From positions 372,001-436,000 of the forward strand of contig JAUFOR010000002.1 in the NCBI GenBank assembly GCA_040285745.1: DNA of 64,000 nucleotides, in the 5' to 3' direction. A program made the translations under genes and the position numbers. Below the pieces are notes generated by a model. The model was not told the origin of the DNA. It was given only the letters and a program-made list of their open reading frames with translations, and ran no database searches. This document shows positions 1 to 9,364 of this stretch, piece after piece. Source of the DNA: Barthelona sp. PCE. Lineage: Eukaryota; Metamonada: BaSk clade. The stretch's first letter is position 1, and each line of letters opens with the position of its first letter.

Positions 1-1
1 T

Positions 2-223
2 GAGGAGCTCAAGGTTTGTGTTGAGGACAAGAAGATTGGTCGCATCCCTGTCGCTTGCATGGATATGGAAGGAAAGGCTATTGATGAGCGTGTACACGAA
101 GCTACTGGTGCTGAGATTCGCGGTTGGATTAGAACTGAGGAACAACCAGATGATGAGGATATCAAGTGTATCGTCACTGGCCAGAAGGCCAATTTCTGGG
201 GTTATGCTGCACGTGCTTATTAA
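2..223 (+). CDS. Prolyl-tRNA synthetase, C-terminal end (partial at 5')
   Basis: The window opens inside an open frame that ends in TAA at 221-223, giving the last 73 residues of a protein. They match the C-terminal domain of archaeal/eukaryotic-type prolyl-tRNA synthetase, which charges tRNA-Pro in the cytosol. The visible signs are a helix with TGAEIRGW, a Q-rich turn, then KCIVTGQ and the typical tyrosine terminus AARAY. Family members usually carry a four-cysteine zinc site here. Only two cysteines remain (VACMD and IKCIV), so the zinc site seems lost. TAAATAAA right after the frame could be the poly(A) signal. The catalytic core lies outside the window, so the call rests on this tail alone. 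Confidence 0.65.
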   Translation, partial: EELKVCVEDKKIGRIPVACMDMEGKAIDERVHEATGAEIRGWIRTEEQPDDEDIKCIVTGQKANFWGYAARAY

Positions 224-659
224 ATAAACCTGTTTTACAACAGATATTCTTTCTCTTGCTTTTACGCTTTAACTGATCACTTATGGGTTTAATATTACCA
301 TAATCACCGTGATTCGTATGATATAAAATGAATAAAGTGATAAAATGTACTGAAAATTTAAAAATTTACAGTTTTCAACAGATGCACAGCTTTTTCCCTG
401 TAGTGTGGACAAAGATCCCATATATACGAGATCTCTAATGGTTCACCTGACGCCGAATGGTTGTGCATCTACAAATTCTTTTTTGACCTACAACAGGGTA
501 TTGGAACCCTTATTTTATTCCCTGTGCACAACAGTCGCTACAAACAGAAGGTTGTCACATACCATTTGCTAATAAATAAACATTTCCTCCTTTTAGGACT
601 TTTCTCCTTTATCTTAGCCTTTAACTCTTTATATTTTAAAAAAAAAAACTAGAAAAACG
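224..659. other. Intergenic, ProRS to PABP
   Basis: This is 436 bp of AT-rich DNA between two plus-strand genes. It holds the ProRS 3' end and the PABP promoter. A run of A (about 638-648) and CTCCTTTA/CTTTAACTC pyrimidine stretches lie just upstream of the PABP start. The short open frame at 461-652 has no coding character. No RNA gene was recognised. Confidence 0.6.
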
Positions 660-2195
660 ATGTCTAACACTTCTCTTGCTTTGTGGGCCGGTCATTTCTC
701 TGAGGAAACTACTGAGAATGATATTAAGACTTTCTTTAACCAACAGAACATCCAGACTGGTATCATCAAGATCCCTCGCGATACCCAGACTGGTAAGAGC
801 TACAAATACGCTTACATTAACTTCCCCAATGAAGAAGCTTACAATGAAGCCTTCACTAAGTTGCGTGTCTTTACTCTTGATGGTTGTGAGATCTGTCTCT
901 CTCCCATTGAACGTGAGTCCAACAGACGTAAGAAGAACAACAACAACTTATACGTCCGTATTGAGGAAGGTGAGATGTGGGAATGCGCAAAGATCATTCA
1001 GGTCTTCTCACAGTTCGGTGAAGTCTTTTCTGCCCGTGTTGCTCGTAACCCCGATGGTAGTGCTTTACCTTGGGCTTATGTTCGTTACTCCTCTGAGGAA
1101 TCTGCCATTGCTTGTTTAGAGCACTGTGCTGAGCACCCTCTTGAGGGTATGAAATTCAAGGTTTCCAGATATCAGGCCCGTGAAGAGCGCAAGAACCTTG
1201 GTTTGAGTGATCAGTTCACCAACATCTACTTCAACTCATTCCCCGAAGCCATGACCGAAGAAGAGATCACTGCCATCTTTGCCGGCTGCGGTACCATCAA
1301 CTCCATCTCTTACAAGACTAGCGAGTTCAAGGGCCGTTACGGTTACTGCAACTTTGTCGAGCACAATGATGCCGTCAAGGCAATCGAGACTCTCAACGGC
1401 ACCAAGCTTAACGAGGAGGATGAGACTGAATTGTACGTTGTCCGTCATAGACCCAAGGCTATTCGCGATCGTGAGCGCATGGAGCAACTTCAGAAGAGCC
1501 GTGAGGAAGCTGAGGAAAAGCGTGCTGGACGTAATCTTTACGTCAAGAACCTTTCTGAAGACATTGACGAGGCCAAGCTCATTGAGATCTTCAAGGAATA
1601 CGGTGAGATCGAATCTGTTCACATTATGCGTGAGCGTGAGGAGCCCCGTAAGCCCCGTGGTTTCGGTTTTGTTTGCTTTGTTGAGAAGGAAGACGCTGAG
1701 ACTGCTTGCGAGCACTTCCAAGATTCTGAGTCTGATCTCTTTGTTACACCTGCCCGTACTCGTAAGGAACGTACTGAGGCCAGGAAACAAGATCAGGAGC
1801 AGATGGGTGGCGTCGAGATGAACATGTGGAACATGGGCGGTATGATGAACAACCAAATGCAACAGCAAGTTGTCATGGATCCTCAGATGATGGCCATGAT
1901 GCAGGCACAGATGCAATCTATGATGATGGCTATGCAACAACCCCAACAGCCCCAACCTGCTGCACCTGTTGAGCTCACTGAGGCTCAACGTCAGGAGTTA
2001 GGTAACGCACTTTACCCTCAGGTTGGTGAGTTACTTGAGCAGGTTCATGCTGACCCTAAGGCTTGTCCTATCATTACTGGTTTACTTCTTGACAATGAAT
2101 TCCCTGTCATCCAGGATTTCATCCAAAACCCCGAATCTCTTCGCAATGAAGTCAACCAAATTCTTGAGGCCCTTCAGGAAGCTAACAACTTCTAA
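660..2195 (+). CDS. PABPC: Poly(A)-binding protein, cytoplasmic
   Basis: This 511-residue protein has four RNA-recognition motifs followed by a MLLE (PABC) domain. RRM1 is at about residues 5-80, RRM2 95-170 (NNNLYVRI), RRM3 187-265 (TNIYFNSF) and RRM4 291-370 (GRNLYVKNL, RGFGFVCF). A Met/Gln-rich linker covers about 380-435. The MLLE domain is at about 440-505, where the usual KITGMLLE core reads IITGLLLD. The family binds poly(A) tails and, through MLLE, PAM2 peptides of translation and deadenylation factors. The ATG follows an A-rich leader. Codon choice is strongly biased (CGT, AAG, GTC), as expected for an abundant protein. AATAAA lies about 30 bp after the stop. The domain order makes this call secure. 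Confidence 0.95.
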   Translation: MSNTSLALWAGHFSEETTENDIKTFFNQQNIQTGIIKIPRDTQTGKSYKYAYINFPNEEAYNEAFTKLRVFTLDGCEICLSPIERESNRRKKNNNNLYVRIEEGEMWECAKIIQVFSQFGEVFSARVARNPDGSALPWAYVRYSSEESAIACLEHCAEHPLEGMKFKVSRYQAREERKNLGLSDQFTNIYFNSFPEAMTEEEITAIFAGCGTINSISYKTSEFKGRYGYCNFVEHNDAVKAIETLNGTKLNEEDETELYVVRHRPKAIRDRERMEQLQKSREEAEEKRAGRNLYVKNLSEDIDEAKLIEIFKEYGEIESVHIMREREEPRKPRGFGFVCFVEKEDAETACEHFQDSESDLFVTPARTRKERTEARKQDQEQMGGVEMNMWNMGGMMNNQMQQQVVMDPQMMAMMQAQMQSMMMAMQQPQQPQPAAPVELTEAQRQELGNALYPQVGELLEQVHADPKACPIITGLLLDNEFPVIQDFIQNPESLRNEVNQILEALQEANNF

Positions 2196-2259
2196 GATGT
2201 TGTTAACATACATTGTTTGCTTTTAATAAAGTAGAAAGTTTTTCGTTTTATTGTTTTGC

Positions 2260-2267
2260 ACCTTTTT
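2260..2267 (+). promoter_or_regulatory. ACCTTTTT element upstream of POLE3-like gene
   Basis: This copy of the recurring ACCYTTT motif ends 23 nt before the ATG at 2291. It is a candidate initiator or core-promoter element, inferred only from its recurrence in this window. Confidence 0.35.
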
Positions 2268-2290
2268 GGCTTTATTCACACACAAAAAAA

Positions 2291-2641
2291 ATGACAACAG
2301 CAATCCCAAAAACTCATATTCAGAGATTATTAAAAGAAGCTGTTGAGGAGGGTATAGGTTTTAGTACTGACGCTAAAATGGCATTTACACACGCTATAAA
2401 GACATTCATTGAGTACATCACCGTGTGTGCACAAGAAATCACATACTCAAAGGGGAAAAAAACAATTAGCCCGGAAGCTATCAACGAAACACTCCAAAAA
2501 CTTGACTTTGCTGAATTTGTTCCTCTCATTCAACAAAGCCTTGAGCATTATAAGGAGCAGAAGAACTCTAAGGCTGCTAATCGGAAAGCAAAGAAAAGCG
2601 CAGACAATATAGTTGCAAATCCCAAGGATGAAGCACATTAG
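2291..2641 (+). CDS. Histone-fold protein, POLE3/Dpb4/CHRAC-type
   Basis: The 116-residue protein is almost entirely one histone fold. It opens with IPKTHIQRLLKEA, then has a long central helix (MAFTHAIKTFIEYITVCAQE), followed by GKKTISPEAINETLQKLDF. This matches the NF-YB/Dpb4/POLE3 class rather than core histones. POLE3 pairs with POLE4 or CHRAC1 in DNA polymerase epsilon and chromatin-remodelling complexes. The Lys/Ala-rich tail (about 98-108) is typical. I chose the ATG at 2291 because the longer open frame has no ATG upstream and the protein then starts at the fold. The nearest alternatives are NF-YB or Dr1. TTAAATAAAG after the stop may be the poly(A) signal. Confidence 0.7.
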   Translation: MTTAIPKTHIQRLLKEAVEEGIGFSTDAKMAFTHAIKTFIEYITVCAQEITYSKGKKTISPEAINETLQKLDFAEFVPLIQQSLEHYKEQKNSKAANRKAKKSADNIVANPKDEAH

Positions 2642-2753
2642 ATCAACAGGTAATGATCACAGCCACCACGACCGTGCTGAAGCTCACTTTTGAAGTAGAG
2701 TAGCGGCATCACTATCATTGAACAGTGATATTAAATAAAGATGAAAAATGTTT

Positions 2754-5141
2754 TTACTTTGCCTTTCTCCTGAATGTTCTCTGCGACTTAGTCCGTCTGA
2801 ACTGCTTTTTCTTTCTTCTCTGTGTCTTGTTAGCTGAACTAATACGTGCACTAGACGGTCTTGGCGTTAGAGAGCGTGCAATATTAGCCGCCTCATGTAA
2901 TGCCTGGTCAGTCTGTGACGACCTGAACTTGCCAAACGAGTCCATCAGCTTCTCCGCCACACTCTTCGGCCTTACATCCCTTCTCGCCCTTGTTGATGTC
3001 GAGAAAACAATCTTTGGCACGTACTGATTAACGTCTACATCCGTCTTCAGATCATCAAACTCCTCATCAACGTTGATCTCCGCATATCGATTAATTTGAC
3101 TATGTGAGCGTGCTGTGGTTGGGAAGTGGTCATATAGTTCATCCTTATCTTCAACAAAAACTCGCTTCGATAAATTCTGGGATGTCACAGGCCGCACACT
3201 TCGGGAGCTGTATGGCCGTACATCCTTTGTACCGCGGCTGGACTGTAAAAAGTCAGACATCTGCTTGTTGTGATTGCGGTCGCGCGCTGTCTGTGCACGG
3301 ATGTTGTCGATGAGCCTGTATGTGCTCATCATCTCATTTTGGTGCTTCTCACGTACTGTATCGAAGCCTTTGAACGATTTTTTGTACTGTAAACGTTTCA
3401 AATCAAGTTTTGGCACAATTTCAGCATTTTCTTTTAATCTCTGACGAGCCATTTGTGGTCCTCTTAACTTCAACAGCGTTTTTTCCTCCTTTCTATCCAC
3501 TTTCTTCATCTCCTGCTTCTGTTGAAGAATAGCTCGTGCTATGCGAGAGTCCTGGCTCTTTGTGCGCCTCTTGACACGATCTCTACAAAAATGTGTCCTC
3601 TCAATTTGTTTGAGATGATCCTCCGCCACCTCATAATTGACACCGCTCTTGTACACACTCGTCTGCAACTTGATCTTTGGGAACTGCAGATAATTAGGGA
3701 TGTCTGTGTTTGTGTCTGAGATCATTCCTCTCTGCCGTAAATCCTGGGGAATAAGACTGCGGTGACCTTCCAGCCTCTGCTTTTCGAACTCCTCAAGCTT
3801 CTCAATCTCATCTTGCAGTACTTCCATCTGATCCCGAGATGCAACTCCGCGCATTTTTCCTTTGTTTCTGTATGGTGTTCCGTAGGTCGGTGCTACTGAT
3901 GTAGTATATGAGTCTCTGCGCCTCGGGTGCAAAGGGGTTGATGAGAATGCGTTCTGCTTAAACGAAGTTCGTTCCTTTAGGGTATCAATACGCTCCATCG
4001 CTTCGTTAAAAGAAGTAATGTTTTTTCCCGTCTTAGCGGATTTGAGACGCTTCTCGTGTTTATCTTCCTTCCTGCGCAACTTGTGCATCTGCTCGAGACG
4101 TGTAAAGAGCGCCTTCGATTCCATCTCCTCCGTGTCATCAACTGTTCGCAGCAACGATACGTCTTTCTCATTCGTAACATCGAAAAGCACACTAGTTGGG
4201 TGTTCTACCTTTGGCTTTGTATTGTGAAGATCTTGCTCGTCCTTGACCATCTGTTCCAGATCCGTCAATTCTGTATTGAGCACTTTAAGCGCTTGCAATC
4301 CATTCAGCACTCTATTACGTCCTCCCAGCAACTTATCCTCCAATGTAAGAAGATTATCGGTCTCGTTCTGCTGCGCAAGACTCACGGGTGCCGTCTGCCC
4401 ACTTATATATGACAGCTCAGCATGGTTACGTACAATGTCGAATTTGTCCAAGATTTCTGACTTATCGTATATCCGGAACAGTTCCGAATCCTTGTACGTA
4501 ACTGCCTTTGTGAGGCTATTATATCTCTTCTTCAAACGATGAAGAATAGCTGTGTTTTCTTTGTTATCAATACTAAATTGGTCCTGTTCTCTCGTTCCCT
4601 TATCAAGGAACTTCTTTGTTGTTGATATGATTGTACACTGCGTCAATAGGCTGAAAAACTCGTACAGCTGCACATGACCCTTGATGATTGCTGGAAAACT
4701 GTTGAACCAATCATTGAGCTGCTTCTCTCCTATCGTACGATTACACATGCGCAGCGCTTGCATGAGCTTTGAGCTCTTGTACCCCTCTACCTTGAGTCCA
4801 CTACCTATGTCCTCACATAACATGTTGAATATCATGCGTGCTTGTCGTATCTCTTCATAGCTTAATGCTCCAGTCATTAGACAGTGGATGGCTCTTTCCA
4901 ACGTTGTCATGTTGTAAAAGCTCGTTTGCAGGTTATACTGCCTCTCGTTGATGCTTAGAAAAGGTTGGAACTGAAGCAATCGCTGAAAATCTTTCCAAGG
5001 CAATCCTTCCGAATTATCTGGGTTAACATCGAAATTAATGATGCTCATGAACCTGAAAAGCAGTGAAGGCCCTCCGAGTGCCGATAAAATCCTATCAAAC
5101 TCGTTCCATGTCAATATTCCGTTCCCGCGTGCGTCAAACAT
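2754..5141 (-). CDS. Coiled-coil protein with EF-hand-like N-terminus, function unknown
   Basis: I do not recognise this 795-residue protein. The N-terminus carries two EF-hand-like stretches, DARGNGILTWNEF (residues 3-15) and FDVNPDNSEGLPW (about 36-48). Both have imperfect calcium ligands, and the first lacks its leading helix. Residues about 60-180 are helical. From about 180 to 640 the protein is charged and coiled-coil-like, with many K/E/R runs. The C-terminus is S/P/R-rich and ends in a strongly basic tail (RRKKKQFRRTKSQ). A stop codon lies in frame just upstream of the ATG. A cytoskeletal or axonemal role is possible, because long basic coiled-coil proteins with degenerate EF-hands are common there, but this is only inference. 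Confidence 0.75.
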   Translation of the reverse strand: MFDARGNGILTWNEFDRILSALGGPSLLFRFMSIINFDVNPDNSEGLPWKDFQRLLQFQPFLSINERQYNLQTSFYNMTTLERAIHCLMTGALSYEEIRQARMIFNMLCEDIGSGLKVEGYKSSKLMQALRMCNRTIGEKQLNDWFNSFPAIIKGHVQLYEFFSLLTQCTIISTTKKFLDKGTREQDQFSIDNKENTAILHRLKKRYNSLTKAVTYKDSELFRIYDKSEILDKFDIVRNHAELSYISGQTAPVSLAQQNETDNLLTLEDKLLGGRNRVLNGLQALKVLNTELTDLEQMVKDEQDLHNTKPKVEHPTSVLFDVTNEKDVSLLRTVDDTEEMESKALFTRLEQMHKLRRKEDKHEKRLKSAKTGKNITSFNEAMERIDTLKERTSFKQNAFSSTPLHPRRRDSYTTSVAPTYGTPYRNKGKMRGVASRDQMEVLQDEIEKLEEFEKQRLEGHRSLIPQDLRQRGMISDTNTDIPNYLQFPKIKLQTSVYKSGVNYEVAEDHLKQIERTHFCRDRVKRRTKSQDSRIARAILQQKQEMKKVDRKEEKTLLKLRGPQMARQRLKENAEIVPKLDLKRLQYKKSFKGFDTVREKHQNEMMSTYRLIDNIRAQTARDRNHNKQMSDFLQSSRGTKDVRPYSSRSVRPVTSQNLSKRVFVEDKDELYDHFPTTARSHSQINRYAEINVDEEFDDLKTDVDVNQYVPKIVFSTSTRARRDVRPKSVAEKLMDSFGKFRSSQTDQALHEAANIARSLTPRPSSARISSANKTQRRKKKQFRRTKSQRTFRRKAK

Positions 5142-5444
5142 TTGTATTTATGTGTTTTTAGATGTATTTATGTGTATCCAAACGTATCAATACGTTTGCG
5201 CAAGGGAAATTGTTGCGCAAGTAGGAATGGTTAAAAAAACTGAATACAAAAGTACTTCTGCCTCGAATAAGATTTTTACTTGGATGACTGTTTGCTAAAT
5301 GTAGTTTACACTTGGTAAACCATACTAAAAACATCGAAAATAGTGTTTGCGCATTACAAAACTTCAACTTTTTTCACTAATTTGCTCAATTTCAACATTG
5401 CTGAACGGCCCCCCAACCACATAAATACTGTGTTTTACTATATA
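5142..5444. promoter_or_regulatory. Upstream region of the 795-aa gene with palindromes
   Basis: This is 303 bp between two minus-strand genes. It holds a 9-bp inverted repeat with a 2-nt spacer (CAAACGTAT / ATACGTTTG) at 5179-5198. Two copies of the self-complementary octamer TTGCGCAA lie at 5196-5203 and 5213-5220. A 13-nt direct repeat (ACACATAAATACA) sits next to the start codon. These look like candidate transcription-factor sites. Confidence 0.35.
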
Positions 5445-8400
5445 TTAGACATTTTTCAATAGATACTTACTGGTCCAATGTTCTTCTCTTAGTAGGCTAT
5501 TATTACGTGCTTTAATACCGTAAAAGATCATAAAGCACATGATGACAACATATGAGAACAAGAAAATAGCTAAATTAGCAAATTCAGCTGAAATTTTGAT
5601 CAATAAAGCGATTCCCACAAGAAATCCAACAAAAATCTGGAATAATGTATCAAGAGGGTGCATCAGTGGCTTTTGTACATGCACAAAAAGTGATAAACTT
5701 AACAAGAACATAATAACCGCTAACTCCGAATTCGTTGTTGTTGCCAACTTAATAATAAACAAGAAAATTGACTGAACAACGACGAGAATGATGGTAAACC
5801 CATTGTATTCCTTCTTCAAACCCAGATTATCAATCTTCGAATGTATCCTAAACAATATTCCAATGACTGACAAACACAAGCCAGCAGAAATCAAAGCCAT
5901 CCAAAAGTTAAATTCTCGATCATAATCTGCAATTGTGTGATAAAAACTTTCATATTGACGATCGTATGTGTCGTAGGAAAGAATAAAAATGCATAAAGTC
6001 ATTGTGTTTCGGATCAGAAGCGGGAGCAAAAAGTGTGCTATGACCACGAAGAATGATTTTATGCGGCGGTTGAACTGGGACAATGCAGACATTATGAGGT
6101 AAAACCCACTTAATGCTAATACGACAACGAAAAGTATTAAATTAATGTCAATATCTCCGTTAATTTTCACAAACATGCTTATAAACAATGAAATAGATGC
6201 GTATGGGTTAATAAAAAGTTTTAAAAACACTAAAAATTTGCTATCAAGAACAAAATCCGTACTCAATGAATTTGCATCCAAGAGCAACGGTAGCATGATG
6301 ATTACAAAGTACTTGAACGAATCAATGATGTGGAACACGTCAGCATCCAGAAGATCATCGGATGTAATTCGGAATATACGTGTCCATGGTAATCTAATCA
6401 TTCGGTGATAGTTGAATACCAAAACCAGAAGGAATATGACCTGAGCGACGATTACAGTGATAACCAGGGTATTGGAAGCAGCCCGAACAATACAACCACT
6501 CGTGAAGATATTCATCACGCTCTCATGATCCATTCCTGTATCATCGCGCATAAGAGGATTACATCGCGTACAACCTGTGCCATAGTGGCCCGGAGCGCAA
6601 CCATTAACACGGTAAGGGCGTATATCTAGATATTTCATAATATTCTGCTCTGTTGACGAAAAGTCAACTAAACTTTTCCCTGAGAATCCAGCCTTCACCA
6701 AAAAATTATGACAGAAACTATTATGGCATCGTAGCACGTAAACAGTATCGTCTGTCTCTAGAACAAATTTTCCTGGATCTACATTGTACTCGCTACCAGT
6801 TATTAGAGAGCGCTCAAAATATGAAGGTACTGCATCACGGAGTTTTGTATCAACTGTACATTCACTGACGGTAGAATTGAAGCTCCATTGATGCGTATCA
6901 GACATGCATCGCTCACATTCGCCGTCTTCATCGAGGAAAAACCCTGGTTCACAGTATGGTTCTTGAAAAACTTTTTTATCCCCAATAAGGGAGCCAAATG
7001 GCGTGAATATATGCACCTCATAATGTGCTCCCGGCTTAAGCCGAGCCAATGAGACATTTAAGGTGGTGCTTTCTAATGAAATAAATGTATTATATGGACT
7101 GATGAACAAGAAAACCTCTTCTTTGAACAAAGACTCAATGTCCATTACAAACTGAGTGTTTATATGCATGCGTGGGTTCACCAGTTCAATATTAACATCT
7201 GCCAAACCCTGAAACTCGTCATTGGTGAAAATGCATCTGTTTGCATACTGCATGTATTGTTCTGTCATATAACAGTTCGTACCATGGAATTTAGGTATCT
7301 CCAAATCGCCTTGTTGAATAGATTTCGTGAAAACAACCATCTTAGCAACAAAGAACACTCCATTAACATTAATACTTCCACTATTAAACGTTGGAATGAT
7401 TTTGCGCATGTATACCAGTGCGCTGTTTGTATCCGACGCGGTGATATTTGACATGTTAATATGAAAGCTCTTGCTCAAAAGAGGAGCAACTAGAATTTTT
7501 GCGTTCTTCAGTGCCAAAATAGTTGAATTATGTATAGAACAATCACCTAATAAACTGTTGGCCTGTGTCATTGCGGCATACAGTATAGAATTCTCAGGCA
7601 ATACAATGTCGCAGTTTGTAATAGTTAAAACCAAACCAATACCGTCATATATAAGATATCTGAATGTAGTATTCCTGACTGTAACATCATTTAACACTGG
7701 CACGGATTCAAATAAATAAGGTAATGATTGAAATACAACATCAAACCCACAGTTCATCAAAACTAAACCTTGAGCGTAAAACTGTTTAGAATAACCATAA
7801 ACAACATTTATACTGCTGCTGTCAATGATATTAATATCATTTAAACTTAAAAAAGAATAACTGTTCAAAGCTCTTGCAACAAAAATATAATCACATTCAT
7901 TCAAATCAACAATTGTGACATTAAATACATTTGCAGTCTCTGTCTTGTCCGACAGCTCAATTAAAATCTTAGTCTCTAGATGCAAGAATGTAGTGGCCCG
8001 TATTGACATATCATTAAAAGTATGTTTTTGGGCAGAGCGAAACAGTGTGGAAGGTGAAAAAACATTCTCAAAAGAACTCTGACCTATATGTTTAATGACC
8101 AATGTACTTGGGAAGATTACATTCTTAATTGTAGATTCCACAAAAGAAAATATTTCACTTTTAAACGGAAACGTGCAATTCTCAATTGTAGATGAAAAAA
8201 ATCTTATTTCATTGGCTATAGGATACATAATATCGCTTTTTTTTGGTGTAAAATCACTGTCTTTTATCGTACAATTCATAAATGTTGTACTACCACCCAT
8301 AACTGATGCAAAATTATATTCTCCCCATTGATCAACGTTTGATATTTGAACGTTCTCCATTTCAAAAGAAAACACTTTATCACCTCTCAACCAAGGCCAA

Positions 8401-9272
8401 CTTGTCCATTCACTGTTACGAATCCGCAACATTTCTGTACTGAATTGACTTACTAACTCGTTAAACTTACCAAATAACTCCCATTCCCTTACCTCAATAT
8501 TCTTGACAGGTACCAAAATAGCAATGTGTTGAACTCTAACCTTAGAAATATTCACATTCCCTACAACTGATCCTGTACTCTTTGTATCCACATAAAAGGC
8601 AGTGAATGAACACCCGATCACATTCACGTTAAATATATCATCCACATTCACATAGGTCTCCGTAGAATGAAAATTTCTAAACAAGATAAGTTGTGTTTTT
8701 AAGGCATATACTTCAAAACTTCGAACAATATCTATATCTTCAAAGCTGACGGACTTCCAGCCCACAAATTTATAGTAGTTAATACCAGAAACATTGAAAA
8801 ACTTTGCAATATTTCCTTCTCCCTCAAAATTTGTTTCATCTTCTTTATACAGTATTTCCGAATGTTTAAGGCTGACATTTCCGCATTTAAAGACATTTGT
8901 AATCACCAAATAAGAATTTAAAGATGAAAAATCACCACCATTTAAAATGACTTCTTCTGATTCAAACCTAGAATTTTCTACAATTAGTGATGAGATATCC
9001 AATGATTGTTTTGCAGCCGTCACAGACGATTCCTCCAGTACCAGATCCGCTAAGAAATCAGAAACCGTGAATTCCAACATAGAATCAGTAGCATTAATTA
9101 AAGTTAATTTGGCGTTATTTGTCATGGTCACATTCAGCTGCTCGTTCGATATATTGCTGATTATTGTGTCTTTATCTATGTAAATGTTACGAACAACAGT
9201 ATTTTCAGCAAAAATTGTTCCCATACATAAAATCACCAATATTATGTGAACAAAGTGTGTTCCGGTACGCAT
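5445..9272 (-). CDS. Large secreted-ectodomain membrane protein: beta-helix-like repeats plus about 8 membrane segments
   Basis: The 1275-residue protein begins with a signal peptide (residues 1-22, hydrophobic core VHIILVILCMG, cut near FAEN). Residues about 25-690 are an Asn/Ser/Val-rich region in which short strands and turns recur about every 20-25 residues (patterns such as V.N.TF and I..SSI.N). This resembles a right-handed beta-helix of the pectate-lyase or polymorphic-membrane-protein type. Two small cysteine-rich modules follow, near 772 (CEPGFFLDEDGECERC) and 890 (CAPGHYGTGCTRC). About eight hydrophobic segments fill 934-1260. The same layout occurs in large surface families of Trichomonas and other protists. 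A surface receptor, adhesin or channel is plausible but unproven. The gene is noticeably AT-rich compared with the housekeeping genes here. Confidence 0.8.
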   Translation of the reverse strand: MRTGTHFVHIILVILCMGTIFAENTVVRNIYIDKDTIISNISNEQLNVTMTNNAKLTLINATDSMLEFTVSDFLADLVLEESSVTAAKQSLDISSLIVENSRFESEEVILNGGDFSSLNSYLVITNVFKCGNVSLKHSEILYKEDETNFEGEGNIAKFFNVSGINYYKFVGWKSVSFEDIDIVRSFEVYALKTQLILFRNFHSTETYVNVDDIFNVNVIGCSFTAFYVDTKSTGSVVGNVNISKVRVQHIAILVPVKNIEVREWELFGKFNELVSQFSTEMLRIRNSEWTSWPWLRGDKVFSFEMENVQISNVDQWGEYNFASVMGGSTTFMNCTIKDSDFTPKKSDIMYPIANEIRFFSSTIENCTFPFKSEIFSFVESTIKNVIFPSTLVIKHIGQSSFENVFSPSTLFRSAQKHTFNDMSIRATTFLHLETKILIELSDKTETANVFNVTIVDLNECDYIFVARALNSYSFLSLNDINIIDSSSINVVYGYSKQFYAQGLVLMNCGFDVVFQSLPYLFESVPVLNDVTVRNTTFRYLIYDGIGLVLTITNCDIVLPENSILYAAMTQANSLLGDCSIHNSTILALKNAKILVAPLLSKSFHINMSNITASDTNSALVYMRKIIPTFNSGSINVNGVFFVAKMVVFTKSIQQGDLEIPKFHGTNCYMTEQYMQYANRCIFTNDEFQGLADVNIELVNPRMHINTQFVMDIESLFKEEVFLFISPYNTFISLESTTLNVSLARLKPGAHYEVHIFTPFGSLIGDKKVFQEPYCEPGFFLDEDGECERCMSDTHQWSFNSTVSECTVDTKLRDAVPSYFERSLITGSEYNVDPGKFVLETDDTVYVLRCHNSFCHNFLVKAGFSGKSLVDFSSTEQNIMKYLDIRPYRVNGCAPGHYGTGCTRCNPLMRDDTGMDHESVMNIFTSGCIVRAASNTLVITVIVAQVIFLLVLVFNYHRMIRLPWTRIFRITSDDLLDADVFHIIDSFKYFVIIMLPLLLDANSLSTDFVLDSKFLVFLKLFINPYASISLFISMFVKINGDIDINLILFVVVLALSGFYLIMSALSQFNRRIKSFFVVIAHFLLPLLIRNTMTLCIFILSYDTYDRQYESFYHTIADYDREFNFWMALISAGLCLSVIGILFRIHSKIDNLGLKKEYNGFTIILVVVQSIFLFIIKLATTTNSELAVIMFLLSLSLFVHVQKPLMHPLDTLFQIFVGFLVGIALLIKISAEFANLAIFLFSYVVIMCFMIFYGIKARNNSLLREEHWTSKYLLKNV

Positions 9273-9364
9273 TTGCCCAATATCTTTAATATAAAATAAG
9301 AAAAGTTAAGGATAAGGATGAAAAAAATGATACATGCTGATATGCTGATAAACTATTTACACAA

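Noticed and set aside
461-652. 63-codon plus-strand open frame before PABP
   Set aside because: It does not begin with a convincing coding pattern, is AT-rich and lies in the PABP leader.
1236-1988. 250-codon minus-strand open frame inside PABP
   Set aside because: It lies entirely opposite a clear RRM gene. Its composition (Leu/His-rich) is what antisense of that gene gives.
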